NCBI GenBank assembly: GCA_902523095.1
Contig: CABYYE010000002.1
Coordinates: forward strand, 1-64,000
Direction: 5' to 3'
Origin: an uncultured Pelagibacteraceae bacterium
GTDB lineage: Bacteria > Pseudomonadota > Alphaproteobacteria > Pelagibacterales > Pelagibacteraceae
Length of the DNA: 64,000 nucleotides
Part shown: one piece after another, positions 45,230 to 52,840 of the stretch
Layout of the letters: every line of letters begins with the position of its first letter
Numbering within the stretch: the stretch's first letter is position 1
Made by a program: the position numbers and the translations under genes
The notes under the pieces: generated by a model
Database searches by the model: none
What the model was told of the DNA's origin: nothing
The model's input: the letters and a program-made list of their open reading frames with translations, nothing else

Positions 45230-46480
45230 TTAATGCGCTACGGCTGCAGCACCATGTTCGTCGATTAATCTGCCGTTAGAAAATCTTTCTAAATTAAATG
45301 CTTCATTAATTTTATGAGGTTCATCTTTTGCTACTGTATGTGCAAATACATTTGCGCTTCCAGGAGTTGCTTTAAAACCTCCAGTTCCCCAACCACAATT
45401 AAAATACAAACCTTTAACTTCACACTTGCTTATTATGGGGCTAGCGTCAGGACAAATATCAACTATTCCACCCCACTGACGTAACATTTTCATTTTACCA
45501 AAAATTGGATAGAGTTCTACAATAGCTCGTACAGTTTCTTCTATGACATCGTATCCTCCTCTTTGAGTAAATGAATTGTATCCATCTGTTCCAGCTCCAA
45601 TAACTAATTCACCTTTGTCTGATTGACTTACATAAGCATGAACTGCGTTGGACATGACAACTGTATTAATTACAGGTTTAATTGGTTCAGACACTAAAGC
45701 TTGTAAAGGTCTACTTTGTAACGGCAACCTAACGCCTGCAGTTTGTGCAAGTACGCTTGTATGCCCAGATGCTACCACTGCAACTTTATTTGCTCGGATA
45801 AAACCTTTTGAAGTATTAACACCCTCTACTTTATGGTTATCTGTTTTAATATCTTTAACTTCACAATTTTGAATAATATCAACTCCCATTTCATTTGATC
45901 TTAATGCGTAACCCCAAGCAACTGCATCGTGTCTAGCTACCCCACCTCTAGGCTGAAAAGCTGCACCTAAAACTGGATATCTTAAATTTTCTGTATTCAT
46001 AATCGGAACCAACTCTTTAATTTGTTTTGTATCTACCCATTGAGTATCCAACCCATTTAATCTATTTGCACTTATTCTTCTTTTCATCTCTTTAATATCA
46101 TGTTCATTGTGAGCTAAGTTCATTACACCTCTCTGACTGAACATCATGTTGAAGTTTAATTCTTCAGATAGATTTTCCCATAATTTCACAGAGTGGTCGT
46201 ACAAATTAGCACTTTCATTCCAGAGATAGTTTGATCTAATAATTGTTGTGTTCCGACCTGTATTACCTCCACCAAGCCAACCTTTTTCTATAACAGCTAT
46301 ATTTTTTATTCCGTGTTCTTTTGCAAGATAGTAAGCGGTTCCTAAACCATGCCCTCCGCCTCCAACAATTATAACATCATAGCCTTTTTTTGGCTCAGGG
46401 CTTTCCCACATTTTTTCCCAATTTTCATTGTTGGAAAAAGCATTTTTTATCAAGCTTAAAATTGAATATTTTTTTTTCAC
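45230..46480 (-). CDS. soxB: Sarcosine oxidase beta subunit
   Basis: The 416-residue protein starts at a GTG (46480). [57 protein letters not shown] is the conserved SoxB start, which supports this choice over the later ATG. The FAD motif is GGGGHG; H184 in [13 protein letters not shown] is the expected site of covalent [17 protein letters not shown] and [18 protein letters not shown] are typical. SoxB holds the sarcosine-oxidising site of the SoxBDAG complex. The gene is divergent from metY; the 314-bp interval between them is mostly metY leader, and I see no clear promoter for soxB. Confidence 0.96.
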   Translation of the reverse strand: MKKKYSILSLIKNAFSNNENWEKMWESPEPKKGYDVIIVGGGGHGLGTAYYLAKEHGIKNIAVIEKGWLGGGNTGRNTTIIRSNYLWNESANLYDHSVKLWENLSEELNFNMMFSQRGVMNLAHNEHDIKEMKRRISANRLNGLDTQWVDTKQIKELVPIMNTENLRYPVLGAAFQPRGGVARHDAVAWGYALRSNEMGVDIIQNCEVKDIKTDNHKVEGVNTSKGFIRANKVAVVASGHTSVLAQTAGVRLPLQSRPLQALVSEPIKPVINTVVMSNAVHAYVSQSDKGELVIGAGTDGYNSFTQRGGYDVIEETVRAIVELYPIFGKMKMLRQWGGIVDICPDASPIISKCEVKGLYFNCGWGTGGFKATPGSANVFAHTVAKDEPHKINEAFNLERFSNGRLIDEHGAAAVAH

Positions 46481-46581
46481 AACTCAAATTAGCAAAAAAG
46501 CAGAAAATAACAAAAGAATTCCAGAGCAAAAAAGTATCACTTTTTAAAGAATTACCCTTGATTTTGGCAGTTTTATACAAC

Positions 46582-46609
46582 TTGACAATCATTAGTAATG
46601 GTTGATAAT
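46582..46609 (+). promoter_or_regulatory. Sigma70-type promoter for metY
   Basis: TTGACA (46582-46587, perfect) and GATAAT (46604-46609, 5/6 match) are separated by 16 bases. Transcription would start about 7 bases later, at the first base of the SAM-II aptamer (46618). This fit makes the promoter convincing. Confidence 0.8.
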
Positions 46610-46615
46610 GATTTT

Positions 46616-46669
46616 GTAGCGCTGATTTAAGTCAAATTGCTGAGCGCTTAATAAATTCCAGCTAAAGCG
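46616..46669 (+). promoter_or_regulatory. SAM-II riboswitch
   Basis: GCGCTGATTTAA ... AAATTGC ... GCGCTTAATAAATTCCAGCTAAAGCG matches the SAM-II consensus. The P1 stem is AGCGCT (46618-46623) with AGCGCT (46643-46648), and AGCTAAA (46660-46666) is the downstream pseudoknot strand. The 3' bases CTAAAGCG (46662-46669) are also complementary to CGCTTTAG inside the following terminator, giving an antiterminator pairing when SAM is absent. SAM-II RNAs lower expression of methionine-synthesis genes when SAM is abundant. Confidence 0.93.
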
Positions 46670-46681
46670 ATTAAGTCTAAT

Positions 46682-46711
46682 GACCACCGCTTTAGTCGGT
46701 GGTTTTTTTTT
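46682..46711 (+). terminator. Intrinsic terminator between the SAM-II and SAM-V aptamers
   Basis: ACCACCG (46683-46689) and CGGTGGT (46697-46703) form a 7-bp stem followed by a run of T. The loop and left arm contain CGCTTTAG (46688-46695), complementary to the end of the SAM-II aptamer. Formation should therefore depend on SAM binding upstream. It makes SAM-II a transcriptional switch. Confidence 0.93.
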
Positions 46712-46731
46712 GAAATATTTTCAAATTAAAA

Positions 46732-46788
46732 CTGGGCATTTGAACTATATTGTACGCCCGACATTTCGTCGAAGTACTAAAAAGGAGA
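46732..46788 (+). promoter_or_regulatory. SAM-V riboswitch overlapping the metY ribosome binding site
   Basis: GGGCATTTGAACTATATTGTACGCCC ... AAGTACTAAAAAGGAG resembles the SAM-V class of marine bacteria. P1 is GGGC (46734-46737) with GCCC (46756-46759). GTAC in the loop (46752-46755) can pair with GTAC (46774-46777) as pseudoknot, and AAGGAG (46782-46787) is the ribosome binding site 7 bases before the ATG. Ligand binding would block translation. It acts as a second, translational stage after the SAM-II terminator. Confidence 0.88.
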
Positions 46789-46794
46789 AAAAAA

Positions 46795-48087
46795 ATGGCT
46801 AATTTTAAACATCCGGAAACTATTGGTTTACACGGTGGAGAATTCAGAAGTGATCCAGCAACTACAGCCGTAGCAGTTCCTATTTACCAAACTTCTTCTT
46901 ATCAATTTAAAAATGCTGAAACAGCTGCAAATTTATTTGGTTTGAAAGAATTTGGAAACATTTACACAAGGATTATGAATCCTACTTGTGATGTTTTAGA
47001 AAAACGAGTGGCAGCTTTAGAAGGTGGAATGGCAGCAGTAGCGGTCGGTTCAGGTCAAGCAGCATCAGCTTATTGTGTTCTAAATGTTGCTAAAGCAGGT
47101 GATAACATTGTTGCCTCTACAGATCTTTACGGAGGCACAGTAAATCTATTTAAAAATCAGTTAAGATTGCAAGGTGTTGAAGTGAGGTTTGCAGATCCTG
47201 CAGATCCAAAAAACTTTGAAAAATTAACTGATGATAAAACTAGAGCATACTATGGAGAATCTTGTCCTAATCCATATCTTCGTGTTTTCCCAATCAAAGA
47301 AGTTGCAGATATTGGTAGAAAAAAAGGTATTCCTTTGATCATCGATAACACTGCTTCACCGGTAATATGCAAACCCTTAGCTCATGGAGCTGCTGTGGTA
47401 ATGCATTCTTTAACAAAATATATTGGTGGTCACGGTACATCGATCGGTGGAATCATTGTGGATGGTGGAAACTTCGACTGGACAAAAGATAGAAAAAGAC
47501 AACCATTAATGAATGAGCCTGATCAAAGTTATAATGGAGCTATATGGGCAGATGCGGTTCCTCAATTAACTGGAGCTAATATTCCTTTTGCTATCAGAGC
47601 AAGAGTGGTTTTACTCAGAGACTTGGGTGCTCCATTAAGTCCTTTCAATGCTTTCCAGATTATACAAGGTTTGGAAACAGTTGCGCTTAGAATGAAACAA
47701 CACTGTGTTAATGCAGAGAAAGTTGTTGCTTTCTTAGAAACACAAAAAAAAGTTACTAATATAATCTACCCTACTAATCATCAAGGTGAGATTAGAGAGA
47801 GAGCTAAGAGATACATGCAAGGTGGGTATGGCTCTTTAGTTGGAATGGACGTTGGTACAAGAGAAGCAGGTTCTAAATTTATAGATAATTTAAAAATGCT
47901 TTATCATGTTGCTAACATAGGTGATGCTAGAAGTTTAGCAATACATCCTGCTACTACAACCCATAGTCAGCTTAATGATGAAGAATTACTAGCTGCTGGC
48001 GTTACACCAGGTTATGTAAGACTTTCAATTGGTATTGAACATCCAGACGATATCATTGCTGATATTAAACAAGCATTAGCTGCTTAA
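46795..48087 (+). CDS. metY: O-acetylhomoserine aminocarboxypropyltransferase (sulfhydrylase)
   Basis: The ATG at 46795 is the start: AAGGAG lies 7 bases before it, and the track start at 46750 falls inside the SAM-V aptamer. The 430-residue PLP enzyme opens with FKHPETIGLHGGEFRSDPATTAVAVPIYQTSSYQF and has the Lys of the cofactor site in VMHSLTKYIGGHGTSIGGII. It joins O-acetylhomoserine and sulfide to give homocysteine (or methanethiol to give methionine). The double SAM leader shows that it serves methionine/SAM supply. Homocysteine made here is the acceptor for betaine methyl groups in the wider pathway. Confidence 0.96.
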   Translation: MANFKHPETIGLHGGEFRSDPATTAVAVPIYQTSSYQFKNAETAANLFGLKEFGNIYTRIMNPTCDVLEKRVAALEGGMAAVAVGSGQAASAYCVLNVAKAGDNIVASTDLYGGTVNLFKNQLRLQGVEVRFADPADPKNFEKLTDDKTRAYYGESCPNPYLRVFPIKEVADIGRKKGIPLIIDNTASPVICKPLAHGAAVVMHSLTKYIGGHGTSIGGIIVDGGNFDWTKDRKRQPLMNEPDQSYNGAIWADAVPQLTGANIPFAIRARVVLLRDLGAPLSPFNAFQIIQGLETVALRMKQHCVNAEKVVAFLETQKKVTNIIYPTNHQGEIRERAKRYMQGGYGSLVGMDVGTREAGSKFIDNLKMLYHVANIGDARSLAIHPATTTHSQLNDEELLAAGVTPGYVRLSIGIEHPDDIIADIKQALAA

Positions 48088-48095
48088 TAATTAAT

Positions 48096-48593
48096 TTATG
48101 GCCTCGATTTATTTGATTGAGGCCATGAATCTTCCTTGTTTTTAATTTTATTTTGAAAAGCTATTGCAAGTTTTCTAGGAGATTCTTTTTTTTTAAAAAA
48201 ACTTATTAACAAATCATTTTCTTTATTTGAAACTACATCAGTAGTTTTTGGATATTTCTTAGAAATTTCTAATACTTTCTCTTTTGCGGCTGTATTAACT
48301 AAAGACATTTGTTTTTTAGCAATTGTACAAAATTCTGATCTTGTACTCTCAATAAAAGAAAAGCACGTCTCTTTCTTTTTTTCAGGATTTTTTTCTTCTG
48401 CATATGAAAGTACGTGGCCTAAAGGAGTTTTTCCTGTATGTTGCTTAACTCCATAACTTATTACTGAATTTAAGGATGATTGAAACATTTTACCACTAGA
48501 TGCCCCTCCAACTGAACTCCCCAATAAAGCAACGGACTCTGCGCATCCATTAAGTAAAAATATGGTTAATAATAAAAAAGATACTTTTTTCAT
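48096..48593 (-). CDS. Small lipoprotein, paralog 1
   Basis: The 165-residue protein has a lipoprotein signal (VSFLLLTIFLLNGCAESVALLGSSVGGASSGKM). The segment SSLNSVISYGVKQHTGKTPLGHVLSYAEEKNPEKKKETCFSFIEST is shared with the next gene, followed by a basic, Lys/Ser-rich tail. I do not recognise a named function; the CAESVALLG...GASxGK start recalls small envelope lipoproteins of SAR11. The last codons overlap an inverted repeat (48098-48126) that may act as RNA stem for metY. Confidence 0.7.
   Translation of the reverse strand: MKKVSFLLLTIFLLNGCAESVALLGSSVGGASSGKMFQSSLNSVISYGVKQHTGKTPLGHVLSYAEEKNPEKKKETCFSFIESTRSEFCTIAKKQMSLVNTAAKEKVLEISKKYPKTTDVVSNKENDLLISFFKKKESPRKLAIAFQNKIKNKEDSWPQSNKSRP
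48098..48126. repeat. Inverted repeat after metY, overlapping the lipoprotein gene end
   Basis: ATGGCCTC (48098-48105) and GAGGCCAT (48119-48126) form an 8-bp stem with a 13-base loop, 10 bases after the metY stop. A clean T run does not follow at once on either strand, so termination is uncertain; it may stabilise the 3' end of the metY message. Confidence 0.45.
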
Positions 48594-48722
48594 AATTTGT
48601 AAGCTTGCTTTGTTTGTTTTCGTATAACTGCTTCTTATGTAAATAAAAGATAATTGTAAGAGTAAAAACTTTTATTAACACAACTCAAGGTAGTTAATAT
48701 TTAAGTTTTTCTAAAGGGATGG

Positions 48723-49046
48723 TTAATTTAGGAATTTAACTTTTGATTTCGTTAAAATTAGTCGTTTTTTTACAATTTCACAAATTTCTGAATTAGTTTT
48801 TTCAAGAAATGATAAACATGACTTATCCTCTCTCTCAGGATTTATTTTTTCAGCATAAGCTTTAACGTGCTCTAAAGGACCTTTGCCGGTTTGCTTTTTG
48901 ACACCATAACTTATTGCAGAATTAAAAGAAGATTGAATTATTTTTCCGTTTGATGCTCCACTAACAGAGGTACCAAGTAATGCGACGGATTCCGCACAAC
49001 CATTAAGTAACAACATTGTTGTTAATAAAACAAAAATTTTTCTCAT
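48723..49046 (-). CDS. Small lipoprotein, paralog 2 (shorter)
   Basis: The 107-residue protein repeats the layout of its neighbour: signal and lipobox (LLTTMLLLNGCAESVALLGTSVSGASNGKI), then SSFNSAISYGVKKQTGKGPLEHVKAYAEKINPE and C-S-F/C-L-S-F cysteines. It lacks the roughly 55-residue basic tail of paralog 1. The pair most likely arose by tandem duplication and the tail was lost here or gained in the other copy. Function is unknown; an outer-membrane-anchored envelope protein is likely. Confidence 0.68.
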   Translation of the reverse strand: MRKIFVLLTTMLLLNGCAESVALLGTSVSGASNGKIIQSSFNSAISYGVKKQTGKGPLEHVKAYAEKINPEREDKSCLSFLEKTNSEICEIVKKRLILTKSKVKFLN

Positions 49047-49148
49047 ACTTCCCTCTTATTTAATTAGAAGTTATTGAATTTATATAAATATAAATACAAT
49101 CACTCCGTTCATAATGAGTATATCAAATACAACCTATAATGGAAGAGT

Positions 49149-50099
49149 TTACGAGAGCAGTCTTAATGGCTTATTATCTAAGCATCCTTCAAGATTTTCT
49201 ATCATTTGGGTATAAAACTTTGAATAATTTTCTGCAGTAACGAATCCTATATGAGGCAATAAAAGAGCGTTCGGAAGAAATCTTAATTTATGATCTTGAG
49301 GAAGAGGTTCCTTAGCATAAACATCAAGACCAGCTCCTGCAATTTTTTCCTCTTTGAGAGCTTCAATTAAATCATCTTCATTAATAATTTGACCACGTGA
49401 AGTGTTTATTAAGAACGATGATTTTTTCATCAATTCAAATTCTTTTTTTGTAATTAAATTTTTATATCTGTTTCCGAATACTAAATGTATTGAAATAATA
49501 TCAGCTGTTTTTAGTAAATCTTCTTTGCTCATTGGTAAAACTCCAGTCTTATTAGCATGAGATAAATCTAAATTTTCACTCCATGCACAAACTTCCATTC
49601 CAAATGCTTTTGCAATTTTTGCAACCTGAGTTCCTATTTTTCCAAGTCCTATTAACCCTAATAATTTACCTTTTAACTCATACCCTAATGTCGATTGCCA
49701 ATATCCTTGGAACATATTGTCTAACTCTTGCTTCATATTTCTCAAAAGGCCTAGTATCAAAGCCCAAGTAACTTCAGCTGCTGGATTGGGATTAATCTCT
49801 GTTCCACATACTAAGATTTTATTTTCTTTAGCAGTCTTTAAATCAATTGCATGGTTTCGCATACCAGATGTCATGATATATTTTAAGTTAGGAAGAGCGG
49901 TTATTAAAGATTTTGTGATAGGAGTTCTTTCTCTCATTATAAATAGAACGTCTAAATTTTCTAAAGCTACTATTGCTTCATTTTCAGAAGAAAAAGGTTC
50001 ATTAAAAATTTTGAATTCATATTTTCCTTTAAATTTTTCAATATCAATTATTTGATTAAATACTCCTTGATAATCATCTAAAACTCCTACTTTAAGCAT
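49149..50099 (-). CDS. D-isomer 2-hydroxyacid dehydrogenase
   Basis: The 316-residue protein has the NAD-binding motif GLIGLGKIGTQVAKIAKAFGMEVCAW and the catalytic set of the D-2-hydroxyacid dehydrogenase family: INTSRGQIINEDDLIEAL (Arg), GAGLDVYAKEPLP (Glu) and LLPHIGFVTAE (His). The family includes phosphoglycerate, glyoxylate and other 2-ketoacid reductases. It lacks the ACT domain of many SerA proteins, so I leave the substrate open. It overlaps the upstream DMT gene by 8 bp and follows a DadA-like gene, suggesting 2-ketoacids from D-amino acids as substrates. Confidence 0.88.
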   Translation of the reverse strand: MLKVGVLDDYQGVFNQIIDIEKFKGKYEFKIFNEPFSSENEAIVALENLDVLFIMRERTPITKSLITALPNLKYIMTSGMRNHAIDLKTAKENKILVCGTEINPNPAAEVTWALILGLLRNMKQELDNMFQGYWQSTLGYELKGKLLGLIGLGKIGTQVAKIAKAFGMEVCAWSENLDLSHANKTGVLPMSKEDLLKTADIISIHLVFGNRYKNLITKKEFELMKKSSFLINTSRGQIINEDDLIEALKEEKIAGAGLDVYAKEPLPQDHKLRFLPNALLLPHIGFVTAENYSKFYTQMIENLEGCLDNKPLRLLS

Positions 50100-50985
50100 T
50101 TATTTTCCTATTAGATAAATAAATTCCAGTCAATATAAAACAAGCTCCAGTAAAATGGTATAATTCAAATTTTTCTTTAAAGATTATGATCGCCATGACT
50201 GCACTAAATAAAGGCATCAATTGAACAAACATGGTAGATCTATTTGGACCAATGATCTGAACACCTTTTTGCCAGCAGTAATAAGCAGCAATAGCTGGAA
50301 ACACAACCACATAAAAAAGAATCAAAAAAAATGCTTTGTTTAAATTTAGTTCTAGACCAATAGATTTTTCATAAAAAAATTGAGGTATCAAAAAAAGTAT
50401 CCCAACAGAAACCATTAGCTGAATTAAAGTAAACTGTGAAAATTTAAATTTATGTTTTTTAAGTAAAGTAGTATAAAGAGACCACGTAACTACACAAACT
50501 AGCATCCATAAGTCACCTTTGTTAAAACTTAAAGAAATAATTTTTTGAATATCACCGTTGGAAATGATTGATCCAATTCCTATAATTGACAACAACAGTC
50601 CAAGAATTTGAAAAATATTTGTATTTTCAATTTTCATTAAAGACGAAAGCACAATTGTTGCTGCAGGGATAGCAGCTAACATTAGAACTGCATTTATTAC
50701 TTGTGTATAATTTAGTGCAAAATAAACAACAGAGTTAAAAGTACTTATTGTAATTACTCCCATGAAGCTGATAACAAGCCAATTTTTTTTTATATAAGGT
50801 AAATTGTTGTAAATTTCTTTATAGGTAAAAGGTATTAATATAAACCAAACTGAAATCCATCTAAAAACATTTAAAGTTAGTGGAGGAATTTCAAATAATG
50901 TTGCGAACTTTCCAACAATAAAATTACCTGACCAAAACAATGCTGCTAGCACAAGAAATAAGTAAGCTAAATAATTTTTTGACAA
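50092..50985 (-). CDS. EamA/DMT-family transporter
   Basis: The 297-residue protein has ten predicted helices and two EamA repeats (LVLAALFWSGNFIVGKFATLFEIPPLTLNVFRWISVW; VCVVTWSLYTTLLKKHKFKF; IIGPNRSTMFVQLMPLFSAVMAIIIFKEKFELYHFTGACFILTGIYL). Substrate is unknown. It is placed between a DadA-like oxidase and a 2-hydroxyacid dehydrogenase, 8 bp from each boundary or overlapping, so it may move a compound of the same pathway. Confidence 0.88.
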   Translation of the reverse strand: MSKNYLAYLFLVLAALFWSGNFIVGKFATLFEIPPLTLNVFRWISVWFILIPFTYKEIYNNLPYIKKNWLVISFMGVITISTFNSVVYFALNYTQVINAVLMLAAIPAATIVLSSLMKIENTNIFQILGLLLSIIGIGSIISNGDIQKIISLSFNKGDLWMLVCVVTWSLYTTLLKKHKFKFSQFTLIQLMVSVGILFLIPQFFYEKSIGLELNLNKAFFLILFYVVVFPAIAAYYCWQKGVQIIGPNRSTMFVQLMPLFSAVMAIIIFKEKFELYHFTGACFILTGIYLSNRKINA

Positions 50986-50993
50986 AAAAACTC

Positions 50994-52253
50994 CTAGTTA
51001 AATCTTTTTGAACTGTATGCAGACAAATCTAAATTAGTTTTTTCCTCTGCTACTATTCCACATATTATCTTGCCTGTTACAGCTCCTAAAGTCCACCCTA
51101 AATGATCATGCCCAAAGGCGTAAATAATATTTTTATTTTTAAGTGACGGTCCCAAAATAGGAAGAAAGTCTGGAAGCGAAGGTCTGAAACCTAGCCACTC
51201 ATCATGATGTTCTTTAAGTTGAGGAAGAAATTCTCTTGCGCTTTTAACAATATAATCAATTCTTTTTTTAGAAGGAGGATTCTTAAGACCTCCTAATTCG
51301 ACAGTACCAACTGCTCTCAATCCCTGGTTCATAGGAGACAAACCAAACCCTCTATCCAGACAAATCACAGGCCTAGAAATTAATTTATTCATCCCTTTAA
51401 AGTGCACATGATATCCTCTTTCTGTATCTAAAGGTATGTTTTCACCCAGTTGATCAGTAAGTTTTTTCGAGTATGCGCCTGCTGCTACAACAATCTTTTC
51501 AAAACTATATCTTTCTTTTTCTGAATTAAGTATTGCTTTATTTTCATCAGTTTGTTTTAAGCTTATTATGTTATCTTGTATGAATTTACCTCCTTTATTA
51601 AGAAATAATCTAAAAATTTTTTTCAGAATGGCATGTGGATCTCTAGCAAACATACAGTTTTCATACAAAATACCACCATCAAATATTGGCTTTAAATTTG
51701 GTTCTAAATCTAAAATTTCTTTTTGTGATAAAATTTTTTGATTTATGCCTAAATCGTTTCTAACTTTTATTTCTAATTTCCTGCTTTTTAAATTTTTATT
51801 AGACCAAACATAAATTATACCTTTTTTGTCAACTAAATTAGTTGTATCGATTTCTTTGAAAATTTCTTCATATGATTGATCTGCTGAGCGACAAATTTGA
51901 TTCATGTACTTTGCAGTATGTAACATAGATCTACTATTACAATTTTTAATATAATTAGTTAACCAAGGAACTAGCTTAAAGATATAATTCCATTTTATTG
52001 CTAGAGGTCCATACGAACTAAAAAGCATTTTAGGTACATCTTTAAGAATATCTGGTCTATTAAATTTTAAAACTGCATAAGGTGAAAAATGGCCAGCGTT
52101 ACCATATGATGCAGGTTTAAAATTTTCAGACAAAGGATCGTGTTTATCGAAGATAGTGACTGGAATTCCCTTTTTAATTAATTGTAGTCCTGTACACACG
52201 CCCTGTATACCAGACCCGACTATACCAACTGAACTACATTTATATTTTTCCAT
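50994..52253 (-). CDS. D-amino acid dehydrogenase-like FAD oxidoreductase
   Basis: The 419-residue protein belongs to the DAO/DadA family: FAD motif SVGIVGSGIQGVCTGLQLIKKGIPVTIFDKHDPLSENFKPASYGNAGHFSPYAV, then GYHVHFKGM and a C-terminal GFRPSLPDFLPILGPSLKNKNIIYAFGHDHLGWTLGAVTGKIICGI. The GNAGHFSP and GH.H.G elements are DadA-like. Such membrane-linked enzymes oxidise D-amino acids or other secondary amines to ketoacids. The first gene of a three-gene group with a DMT transporter and a D-2-hydroxyacid dehydrogenase. Confidence 0.87.
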   Translation of the reverse strand: MEKYKCSSVGIVGSGIQGVCTGLQLIKKGIPVTIFDKHDPLSENFKPASYGNAGHFSPYAVLKFNRPDILKDVPKMLFSSYGPLAIKWNYIFKLVPWLTNYIKNCNSRSMLHTAKYMNQICRSADQSYEEIFKEIDTTNLVDKKGIIYVWSNKNLKSRKLEIKVRNDLGINQKILSQKEILDLEPNLKPIFDGGILYENCMFARDPHAILKKIFRLFLNKGGKFIQDNIISLKQTDENKAILNSEKERYSFEKIVVAAGAYSKKLTDQLGENIPLDTERGYHVHFKGMNKLISRPVICLDRGFGLSPMNQGLRAVGTVELGGLKNPPSKKRIDYIVKSAREFLPQLKEHHDEWLGFRPSLPDFLPILGPSLKNKNIIYAFGHDHLGWTLGAVTGKIICGIVAEEKTNLDLSAYSSKRFN

Positions 52254-52297
52254 ATTAAATTTATAATGGAAATTTGAATATTTAGTAGTGCGGTAGA

Positions 52298-52759
52298 TTA
52301 AGCTAGTACTTCTGAATCTTTGTTAACAACGGTTTCTGGTTGTTCGTTTTCCTTAGATTTTTTCTCATCTTTTGACTTACTGAATAAGAAGTCTGCTGAA
52401 AGTTTAGATTTTGAGCCATGAGTTTTTTTAATATAACCATCGATATCAGCTCCATTTTCTGTTTTTAGATTATTTCCAAATTCTATATCTCCTTTTACTG
52501 TACCAGTATTACCTACTACTACATCATCACCTGAAATTTTCCCATCCATATGACCATGAATTTCTACGTGATCAGCTTCGATTGAACCTGTGATTGAACC
52601 TGTTTCTCTAACTATAATTTCTTTTGAATAAACTGGTCCTTTGACTAACCCTGCAATATCTATGGCTCCTGAGCTATTTATAGTCCCCTCAATACTTACT
52701 GTTTCACTTATTAAAGATCTTTCAGAGTCTTTAAGTTTATTTTTTTTATCACCGAACAT
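52298..52759 (-). CDS. Bactofilin (polymer-forming cytoskeletal protein)
   Basis: The 153-residue protein has the bactofilin (DUF583) core of short beta-helix repeats: LISETVSIEGTINSSGAIDIAGLVKGPVYSKEIIVRETGSITGSIEADHVEIHGHMDGKISGDDVVVGNTGTVKGDIEFG. Flexible charged tails lie on both sides. Bactofilins polymerise without nucleotide and guide local cell-wall growth. It follows rodA by 81 bp in the mre/rod cluster, fitting a morphogenesis role. Confidence 0.92.
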   Translation of the reverse strand: MFGDKKNKLKDSERSLISETVSIEGTINSSGAIDIAGLVKGPVYSKEIIVRETGSITGSIEADHVEIHGHMDGKISGDDVVVGNTGTVKGDIEFGNNLKTENGADIDGYIKKTHGSKSKLSADFLFSKSKDEKKSKENEQPETVVNKDSEVLA

Positions 52760-52840
52760 ATAATTTTATATAATTTAATCATCTATCGGCAATATTAACA
52801 AGTATTATTTAAATAAATATTCTGATCAATATAGGTTTTT

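Noticed and set aside
46750-46794. Upstream start of metY in the ORF track
   Set aside because: It lies within the SAM-V aptamer and before the ribosome binding site; the family N-terminus starts at 46795.
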